From: Spirochaetales bacterium
Lineage (GTDB): Bacteria > Spirochaetota > Spirochaetia > DSM-27196 > SLST01
DNA length: 12,036 nucleotides
NCBI GenBank assembly: GCA_028284845.1
Contig: JANQQY010000127.1
Location: 1 to 12,036 of the forward strand
Direction of reading: 5' to 3'
The translations under genes and the position numbers were made by a program. Below the pieces are notes generated by a model that saw nothing but the letters and a program-made list of their open reading frames with translations, ran no database searches and had not been told where the DNA came from. This document shows, piece after piece, positions 6,071-12,036 of this stretch (its first letter is position 1; each line of letters starts with the position of its first letter).

Positions 6071-7162
6071 TCACTCCTGGAGTGTGTCCGCCGGACCGGA
6101 CGGAGAGCGGAGAAAGGAGGCGAGAAGGAGAGCGGTGTTCTCGATCGCATCCGTATGGATGATCTCGTATCCGTGGGTGTTCTCCATCGGGATGCCGACC
6201 AGTGCGGCTTTTGCAGTCCTGCCCAATCGTTTCGCGGCAGATGCATCCGAGCTGTAGTTCTCAAAAATGCCGATGCCGGGCAGCATCTCCAGCGCGAGCG
6301 CGTGGGCTACCAGTCGATCCGCCACATCTTTGTTGTAGACCGCATAGTCATCGCGGAGCCCGACCGTAGGGTAGGGATCGACCTCGTTCCCGTACTCATC
6401 CGGTGAGACGGGGGAGACATCGACCGCGAGGCTTAGCGATCCGGGGAGCGTCTCGGCCGCGAATCCTGCGGTGCCTGAGCCGAGTTCTTCCTCCCTCGTA
6501 CAGACGATGTAGACGGGCGACCTGGGCGCCGGCCCCTCGAGCAACATCTCGACTGCCCCAAGAGTGGCTGTGATCGGAGCGCGGTTGTCGAGCGCGAAGC
6601 CGGCTACGAGTCGTCCCATGTCCCAGAGAGTTCGATGCTGTCCGGCGATTACCACGCGAGCTCCGGGAAGGACGCCTCGCTCGACGAGCGCCTCGCCATC
6701 CATTCCCGTGATGATCTCGTATTGATTGATGTCATAGTTGCCGTGTTTTGCGTGCCAGACATCGGCGGTCTCCTCGCCCGTGTGCCACGATCCAAGCGAC
6801 AAGACTCCGGGTACGATTCCCGCATCTCCAAGGATCTCAACCGGCAACTGGCCCAGGAAGGCCGGCCCAAAGCTGCCAAGCGTCGCCAGCTTGATGGTTC
6901 CGTCGGGGAGGATTCGCTTGATGATAAAGGAGATCTCATCGGCATGAATAAAGACCTTGATTGAATCAGAATCATCGTTCGATTGGGCCGATCCGGACGC
7001 CGGCGCGATCCGCGAAATCAGGTTCCCGGCTTCGTCGTGCCACGCCTCAAGGCCGTGTGAGACAAACCAATCCACACACACGGCGAGCACCTCTTCTTCT
7101 TGGCCGCATGGCCCGCGGGCGGTCACAAGCTTCTGCAAGAGTGCGCGAGTTGTCCCGTTCAT
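6071..7162 (-). CDS. M42 family metallopeptidase (glutamyl aminopeptidase-like)
   Basis: This 363-residue protein is a cytosolic aminopeptidase of the M42 family, which form large tetrahedral shells and trim peptides. The two-metal site is present: H73 in FIHADEIS, D192 in GFALDNRAP, the E224-E225 pair in CTREEELGSG, D248 in LAVDVS and H330 in PMENTHGYE. The insert between H73 and D192 corresponds to the oligomerisation domain. Length is normal for the family (about 340-370). A short low-complexity insertion rich in Ser and Asp lies at 56-67. The start is ATG 7162 with only a weak ribosome binding site, 18 bp after the helical-repeat gene. Its TGA is followed 3 bp later by the YdeI-like start. 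The substrate is not shown by sequence; acidic N-terminal residues are usual for the glutamyl type. Confidence 0.92.
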   Translation of the reverse strand: MNGTTRALLQKLVTARGPCGQEEEVLAVCVDWFVSHGLEAWHDEAGNLISRIAPASGSAQSNDDSDSIKVFIHADEISFIIKRILPDGTIKLATLGSFGPAFLGQLPVEILGDAGIVPGVLSLGSWHTGEETADVWHAKHGNYDINQYEIITGMDGEALVERGVLPGARVVIAGQHRTLWDMGRLVAGFALDNRAPITATLGAVEMLLEGPAPRSPVYIVCTREEELGSGTAGFAAETLPGSLSLAVDVSPVSPDEYGNEVDPYPTVGLRDDYAVYNKDVADRLVAHALALEMLPGIGIFENYSSDASAAKRLGRTAKAALVGIPMENTHGYEIIHTDAIENTALLLASFLRSPSGPADTLQE

Positions 7163-7180
7163 CGGCTGGATTCTACCATG

Positions 7181-7705
7181 CTACTCGAGTGCCGCGAGCA
7201 TTCGTCTGGCTGTTCCTGCAACGCTCTTGCGTGCATCGGTTGAACGCTCCTGAAGCTCCGGGATGAGCCACTTCCGTAACGCGATGTCGCCGGCGGCCCA
7301 TTCTCCCAGTGTCTTCATCGTGCTGTTCAGAACGATCCAGTCGTCGTGTTGCCTGAGGTTGCGTTTCATGTGAACTGCCGCCAACTCGCGCTGGTCGGCG
7401 CTGAGTCGGTCTCCCAGGTTTCGAAAGAGGTCTGAGAGGGTCCACTGCGCCGAAGCCTGATCGAGGCGCGTGATCCGGGAGAGGAAACGGTCGACAAACT
7501 CCATGACGAGTTCCGGGGCTTCAAGCGACAGCCGCTTCCACGCATTTGACGTCCGCAAGCGTACGACCTCGTCAGGGCTCTCGTAACAGTCGAAGAGTTC
7601 TGACGCCCGCGAACGATCATCCAGTACGCGCTCAACGACCTCGACCGTTCGTCCAAGCGAGTTTGGATGCCCGCCGGAGAGCATCTCCTCAAACCGCTCC
7701 GCCAT
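7181..7705 (-). CDS. Hypothetical all-helical protein, HEAT-repeat-like
   Basis: This 174-residue protein has no signal peptide or membrane segment. It reads as successive amphipathic helix pairs, for example TVEVVERVLDD, DEVVRLRTSNAWKRLSLEAP, ELVMEFVDRFLSRI and DDWIVLNSTMKTLGEWA, as in HEAT/ARM-type scaffolds that bind other proteins or, in the AlkD group, DNA. No catalytic motif is visible, and I cannot name a precise family. Its ATG at 7705 overlaps the racemase TGA as TGATG, so translation is probably coupled. It lies within the operon between the racemase and the M42 peptidase. Confidence 0.7.
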   Translation of the reverse strand: MAERFEEMLSGGHPNSLGRTVEVVERVLDDRSRASELFDCYESPDEVVRLRTSNAWKRLSLEAPELVMEFVDRFLSRITRLDQASAQWTLSDLFRNLGDRLSADQRELAAVHMKRNLRQHDDWIVLNSTMKTLGEWAAGDIALRKWLIPELQERSTDARKSVAGTARRMLAALE

Positions 7706-8418
7706 CAGGCGCGAGACCCAAGTGCATGGCGGACGGCTTCTTCAGCGTGAATACGAGTCGTATCAAAGAGCGGGACAGCCGAGTCTTCTTGGTTGACCAG
7801 TAGTCCAATTTCGGTGCACCCGGCAATGATCCCCTCTGCACCGGCTTCAACGAGGCTCGCGATGATGCGTCGGTACTCCTTCCTCGACTCCTCCAAGAGC
7901 TTGCCCTGAACGAGCTCCTCATAGATGACACGGTCGACGATCTCGCGATCTGAGCTCTCCGGCGTGATCACCGAGAGCCCATGATCTGCGAGGCGACCGG
8001 CGTAGAAGTCCCCTTCCATCGTGAATCGGGTCCCCAGGAGGCCGACCGTTTGTGCATGCGCCGCTTTGACTCTCGACGCTGCCGCGTCTGCGATGTGAAG
8101 AAAGGGAACGCCCACACGGCGCTCAATGTCAGGGAGAACCAGGTGCATCGTATTGGTGCAGAGAACCAGGAAGTCTGCGCCCGCTGCAACGCATTGCCGG
8201 CCGGCCCGCATGATCGCGTCCGCGGCGGCAGCCCACTCCCCGTCGGCCTGCATGCGCTCGATGGGGGCGAAGTCCAGCGAGACCATCACGACCTCAGCCG
8301 AATGGAGGTCGCCCTCTCCCGCCCGGGAGAAGTGCGCCGCTACCTCTTCGTTGATGATCCGGTAGTACTCGAGCGACGACTCCCAGCTCATTCCTCCAAT
8401 GAGCCCGATCATCTTCAT
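7705..8418 (-). CDS. Aspartate/glutamate racemase family protein
   Basis: This 237-residue protein belongs to the Asp/Glu/hydantoin racemase superfamily and is most like the YgeA / aspartate racemase branch. It starts MKMIGLIGGMSWESSLEYY, the usual N-terminus. The two catalytic cysteines are present: C87 in VLCTNTMH and C201 in IIAGCTEIGLLV. These enzymes interconvert L- and D-amino acids without a cofactor by proton transfer between the two cysteines. It could supply or remove D-Asp, D-Glu or another D-amino acid; the specificity is not visible. The start ATG 8418 overlaps the ABC transporter stop as ATGA, and GGAGGA lies 9 bases upstream. Confidence 0.9.
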   Translation of the reverse strand: MKMIGLIGGMSWESSLEYYRIINEEVAAHFSRAGEGDLHSAEVVMVSLDFAPIERMQADGEWAAAADAIMRAGRQCVAAGADFLVLCTNTMHLVLPDIERRVGVPFLHIADAAASRVKAAHAQTVGLLGTRFTMEGDFYAGRLADHGLSVITPESSDREIVDRVIYEELVQGKLLEESRKEYRRIIASLVEAGAEGIIAGCTEIGLLVNQEDSAVPLFDTTRIHAEEAVRHALGSRA

Positions 8419-10301
8419 ATCGACATCTCCTCCGTGATCTCCGGTCGCTCGAACTGCATACGATAGAGGCGGGAATAAAACCCGTCGGCCGCCATCAGTT
8501 CTTCGTGCGTGCCGCGCTCCACGATCTGATGATCGTGGAGGACAACCACCTGGTCGGCATTCCGAATCGTTGAGAGCCGGTGAGCGATGATAAAGCTCGT
8601 TCGGCCCTCCATGAGCGCCATAAGGCCCTTCTGAATCGTTGCTTCGGTGAGTGAATCGACGCTCGACGTCGCCTCGTCCAGCACGAGAATCCGCGGGTTC
8701 GCGAGTATTGCGCGCGCGATCGCCAGAAGTTGTCGCTCGCCCTCAGAGAGGTTTGCGCCACGCTCGAGCAAGTGAGTCTCGTAGCCATCCGGAAGCCGGC
8801 GAATGAAGTGATCTGCATCCGCGGTAGCGGCAGCCGCGTAGGCTTCCTCGTCTGAGGCCTTGGGCTTCCCATACTTGATATTCGCCATGATCGTATCGGC
8901 GAAGAAGTAGGGCTCTTGGAGGACGACACCCATCTGTGTGCGAAGAGAGTCGACATCGGCCTCTCGAATATCCACGCCGTCCACGGTGATCCGTCCGCCA
9001 CGAACGTCGTAGAATCGGGAGAGCAGATTCACGAGAGTCGTCTTGCCGGCGCCGGTTGGACCCACAATCGCCACAACCTGTCCGCTCTTTGCTTCAAGGT
9101 TGATGTTGTGGACGACCGTCTGTTCCGGCTCGTATCCAAACTCAACCTCTTCGAACGCGACATCTCCGCGAACCTCATCAAGCCGGTCTGCGCCCGGTTT
9201 CGAGGTGATCTCAGGCTGTGTGTCCATAACTTCAAAGATACGCTCAGCTCCCGCCAGCGCAGACTGAATCAGGTTGTAGACCTGGGTAATCTGGCGCAGC
9301 GGCTCGAAGAACCTGGTCGAGTAGATGAGAAAGGCCGCGATGAGGCCCACCGTATAGGTCCCACCCAGACGAACCGCCAGAAACCCACCCAGGCCAACGA
9401 CAAGCGCCTGAGCAATGCCGTTGATGATCCGCATGATCGGGTGAATGGCAAATGCGACGACCTCCGCCCGCGTGCCGGCATCCCTCGCCCGGGAGTTCAC
9501 GTCCCGGAATCGAGATTGAGTGTCCGTCTCTTTGTGGAAGGTCTTGATGAGTTTCACCGACGAGATCGACTCGTTGAGGCTGGCACTAAGAGCCCCGATC
9601 ATCGCCTGATTGTCTCGAAACGCTTCCCGAACCTTCTTCCCAATGAACCGCGTTACAAAAATCAGGAGCGGGAGGAGGGCAAACACAACAAGGCTGAGCC
9701 GCCAGTCGAGCGCAACCATGGCGACGAGCGTGACGACGAGCGAGAAGAGGCCCCCCACGAGTTCCGCCATCCCGTTGGTCAGCGCGTTGTAGACCATCTC
9801 AATGTCATTCGTCACGCGGGAGATCACATCGCCCACCCCACGTTTCTCGAAGAACGACATGGAAAGTCGTTGCAGATGTGCGAATGAATCGCGCCGTAGT
9901 CGGAAGACGAGCCGATTACTCGCTCGAACCGTGAACACTCGGGCTATCGCCTCGAGTCCCCACGCGCCGCCGTAGATGCCAAGTACGACCATGATCTGTC
10001 GGACAAACGCTTCCACGCTCGGATTGAGTTCAATGTGTTCGGTGATCGCTCTGCCGAGCGTTGCAGGTCCGAGTGCTCGCAATACCGAATAGCCGATGAT
10101 TCCTATCGTCACAACGACGAGGGCTCGCCACTCCTTTCCAAACGCTTGGAGAAGGCGTCCGAGTGCGCCACGAAAGTCTTTCGGCTGCTCGACTCGCCCG
10201 CGGAATCGCCCTGGACCGGCGGCGCCGGCGCCTCCGCCGCGTCGCTCTCCCTCGGCACTACGGGCTGAACCGTGCTCCTGCCTCCGCTCTTGGCCGCTCA
10301 T
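8415..10301 (-). CDS. ABC exporter half-transporter with consensus catalytic Walker B (heterodimer partner 2)
   Basis: This is a 628-residue membrane-domain plus ATPase fusion of the MdlB/MsbA/LmrD type. A charged, Gly/Arg-rich cytosolic tail (1-40) precedes six membrane helices (about 60-340). ATPase motifs are Walker A GPTGAGKT (414-421), Q-loop Q462, signature LSEGE (518-522), Walker B ILVLDE with catalytic E543, and switch H574 in IIAHRLST. The signature differs from LSGGQ, while the Walker B and switch are intact. Together with the upstream partner this gives the classic asymmetric heterodimer. The gene overlaps the partner by ATGA at 10298-10301. Substrate is unknown; drugs, lipids and peptides are all known for the family. 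Confidence 0.95.
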   Translation of the reverse strand: MSGQERRQEHGSARSAEGERRGGGAGAAGPGRFRGRVEQPKDFRGALGRLLQAFGKEWRALVVVTIGIIGYSVLRALGPATLGRAITEHIELNPSVEAFVRQIMVVLGIYGGAWGLEAIARVFTVRASNRLVFRLRRDSFAHLQRLSMSFFEKRGVGDVISRVTNDIEMVYNALTNGMAELVGGLFSLVVTLVAMVALDWRLSLVVFALLPLLIFVTRFIGKKVREAFRDNQAMIGALSASLNESISSVKLIKTFHKETDTQSRFRDVNSRARDAGTRAEVVAFAIHPIMRIINGIAQALVVGLGGFLAVRLGGTYTVGLIAAFLIYSTRFFEPLRQITQVYNLIQSALAGAERIFEVMDTQPEITSKPGADRLDEVRGDVAFEEVEFGYEPEQTVVHNINLEAKSGQVVAIVGPTGAGKTTLVNLLSRFYDVRGGRITVDGVDIREADVDSLRTQMGVVLQEPYFFADTIMANIKYGKPKASDEEAYAAAATADADHFIRRLPDGYETHLLERGANLSEGERQLLAIARAILANPRILVLDEATSSVDSLTEATIQKGLMALMEGRTSFIIAHRLSTIRNADQVVVLHDHQIVERGTHEELMAADGFYSRLYRMQFERPEITEEMSI

Positions 10302-12036
10302 GCTCGAAGCTCCGCGCTCTGGGTATCGTGAATCTCCCTGTACATCTCATTCGACTCGAGAAGTTCCGAGTGAGTGCCCTCTGCGACGATACGCCCCTCG
10401 TCCATGATCAGAATCCGGTCGGCCATCATCACCGTATTAATCTTCTGACTGATGATGATCACGGTGTTCTGCTGAAGGTTGGAGTAGAGGTTTCGAACGA
10501 TCGTTGCTTCGGTCTGAGAATCGAGAGCCGATGTCACATCGTCCAAGATCAGGATGTCTGGGTCGGAGACGATGGCCCGGGCTATCGCGACCCGCTGACG
10601 TTGACCTCCGGAGAGACCCGTTCCCCGTTCACCGACGTGCTCGTGCCAGCCGTTCTCCTTGGCCGCGATGAACTCGCTTGCGCACGCAAGTTCGGCGGCG
10701 TTGAGCACGATCTCGTCAGGCTCTTCGAGCCGGCCATGACGCGCGTAGTCGATGTTCTCCAGAATGGTCCCGGCGAGCAGCACGCTCTCCTGCAGGACGA
10801 GGGTGATCCGTTCACGAAGCGTCTCCATCGTGAGCTCCCGTACGTCTTGTCCGTCTATGCGAACACTTCCGTGCTCCGCGTCGTAGAACCTGGGGATTAG
10901 AGCCGCGAGGCTGCTCTTCCCGGCGCCGGTCCGTCCCAGGATTCCTATCTTCTCCCCTGGTGCGATCGTAAGGGATACTGAGTCGACCGCGAGGTCGGCG
11001 TCGCCGTATGAAAAATCAACGCCACGAAACTCGATCTTGCCTGCAAGCCGAGGGATCGAGGTCGCCGATGACTTCTCTTCGATCGACGGTGTATCGGCGA
11101 GGAGCTCGTTGATTCGAGTCGCCGAGGCGATCGCCATCGTCAGCATCTGAAGGGTAAATCCGAGTGCGAGGATGGGCCAGACGGCTCGTAGCGCGTACCC
11201 TTGGAAGGCGAGCAACTCGCCAAGAGTCAGACCAAATCCGCCCGGATTGTAGATTCCTTCAATGACCTCCAAGCCGCCAAACCAGGTGGGCAAGACGAGC
11301 GCCATCTGTCCCAAGAAAAAGATCATCGGAAACGCCAGTCCAAAGAGGTAGCCGACCTTCAGGGAGAGTTTGAGGAATGCCTCATTGCGGTCGTTGAACT
11401 TCTCCTCTTCATACTTCTGCTGCGCAAACGCCCTGACGACCTTCGCGCCGGAGAGGTTCTCCTGGATCGTGTTGTTGAGACCGTCGAGCCGTTCTCGCAC
11501 CCGCATCACCATGGGCCGCAGGAAGGCGGCGAGTATCAGGAAGATGGCGAACGTGCCCGGGAGGAGAATAAACATGACGCGGCTGAGGTCGGGGTTCTTG
11601 TTGTACATAAAGATGAGACTGACAACGAGCGTGAGGATTGACTGGATCATCAAGAGCATTCCCAGCCGAATAAACTGACGCACGGTGTTGACGTCCGAAT
11701 TCGACCGGACCAGCAACTCCCCGGTCCTCCATCGATCCACGTTGCCAAATGAGAAGGACATGATCTTCGCGAATAGGTCGTTTCGAACATCGAAGCTCAT
11801 TCCCTGCCCGGCGCGAACGAGCAGGACTCCCGCTAGGAGGTGCAGTCCTCCGGCGAGAACAGCGCTACCAAAGAGGGCGAGAGAGGAGAAAAGCACCGTT
11901 CGCCACTCCCCCTGACCTACGCCCGAGTCGACCGCGCGCTGGATGATCTCCGGCTGGATCAGGTTCATTCCAGCCGCAATCAGGGAGAGAACCAGCGATG
12001 TAATCACGGCGCCCCGGTAGTTGCGTAGGTATCGGA
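10298..12036 (-). CDS. ABC exporter half-transporter with degenerate ATP site (heterodimer partner 1), N-terminus cut by window
   Basis: The visible part is 578 codons; the frame is open to the last base and begins RYLRNYRGAVITSLVLSL, the start of the first membrane helix, so only about 10-30 residues are missing. Six membrane helices are followed by the ATPase. Numbered from the GTG at 12007, Walker A is GRTGAGKS (358-365), the signature is a perfect LSGGQ (465-469), Walker B is ILILDD with Asp490 in place of the catalytic Glu, and the switch His is Gln521 (IIISQK). These two changes mark the degenerate-site subunit of heterodimeric exporters such as TM287/288, LmrCD and BmrCD. It overlaps the partner gene by 4 bp. 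It is the first visible gene of the operon; its promoter is outside. Confidence 0.95.
   Translation of the reverse strand, partial: RYLRNYRGAVITSLVLSLIAAGMNLIQPEIIQRAVDSGVGQGEWRTVLFSSLALFGSAVLAGGLHLLAGVLLVRAGQGMSFDVRNDLFAKIMSFSFGNVDRWRTGELLVRSNSDVNTVRQFIRLGMLLMIQSILTLVVSLIFMYNKNPDLSRVMFILLPGTFAIFLILAAFLRPMVMRVRERLDGLNNTIQENLSGAKVVRAFAQQKYEEEKFNDRNEAFLKLSLKVGYLFGLAFPMIFFLGQMALVLPTWFGGLEVIEGIYNPGGFGLTLGELLAFQGYALRAVWPILALGFTLQMLTMAIASATRINELLADTPSIEEKSSATSIPRLAGKIEFRGVDFSYGDADLAVDSVSLTIAPGEKIGILGRTGAGKSSLAALIPRFYDAEHGSVRIDGQDVRELTMETLRERITLVLQESVLLAGTILENIDYARHGRLEEPDEIVLNAAELACASEFIAAKENGWHEHVGERGTGLSGGQRQRVAIARAIVSDPDILILDDVTSALDSQTEATIVRNLYSNLQQNTVIIISQKINTVMMADRILIMDEGRIVAEGTHSELLESNEMYREIHDTQSAELRA

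Larger units (their letters stand above)
3784..12036 (-). other. Probable nine-gene operon
   Basis: All genes from the right edge to 3784 are on the minus strand: two ABC half-transporters, racemase, helical-repeat protein, M42 peptidase, YdeI-like gene, VOC protein, GNAT and PPIase. The first three junctions are ATGA or TGATG overlaps; the next gaps are 18, 3, 10, 36 and about 116 bp. I saw no internal promoter or terminator hairpin. Co-transcription is inferred from spacing; the widest gap, before the PPIase, is where the unit could be split. Confidence 0.6.

Noticed and set aside
8916..9887. Long plus-strand open frame of 323 codons
   Set aside because: It is antisense to the strongly supported ABC transporter gene and its product is rich in Arg, His and Asp as expected of a mirror frame of a high-GC gene.

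Overview
This is a bacterial window of moderate-to-high GC with tightly packed genes. The only housekeeping gene is a stand-alone ribosomal protein bL33 gene of the cysteine-poor, zinc-free type. The rest are accessory families (TetR, VOC, YdeI-like, GNAT, M42 peptidase, Asp/Glu racemase, ABC exporter) that occur in many phyla, so I do not assign a lineage.

Left part (1-727): the 3' end of an unrecognised plus-strand gene enters from the left edge. After it comes an 18-bp palindrome that matches the TetR operators found 2.1 kb to the right. rpmG (bL33) follows on the minus strand with a recognisable promoter.

Middle (728-3737): a divergent regulatory unit. On the minus strand a TetR repressor gene overlaps (ATGA) a gene for a multi-pass acyltransferase-like membrane protein. 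On the plus strand is an FAD-dependent amine-oxidase-type flavoprotein. Between them lie two TAGGTC-N4-GACCTA operators, 20 bp apart centre to centre. They cover the spacer and start region of a good plus-strand promoter, so the repressor very likely controls the flavoprotein and, by the layout, itself and the membrane protein. The third copy of the operator near position 293 suggests a small regulon.

Right part (3784-12036): nine genes on the minus strand with overlaps or short gaps, read as one operon that enters from beyond the right edge. In order of transcription they are: two ABC exporter half-transporters forming a heterodimer with one degenerate and one consensus ATP site, an Asp/Glu racemase-type protein, a helical-repeat protein, an M42 aminopeptidase, a frameshifted YdeI/OmpD-like gene, a VOC/PhnB-like protein, a double-GNAT acetyltransferase and a single-domain parvulin PPIase. 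A peptide, amino-acid or drug export and processing role for the exporter, racemase and peptidase is possible, but the sequence does not prove it. I found no tRNA, rRNA, CRISPR array, insertion sequence or phage gene.
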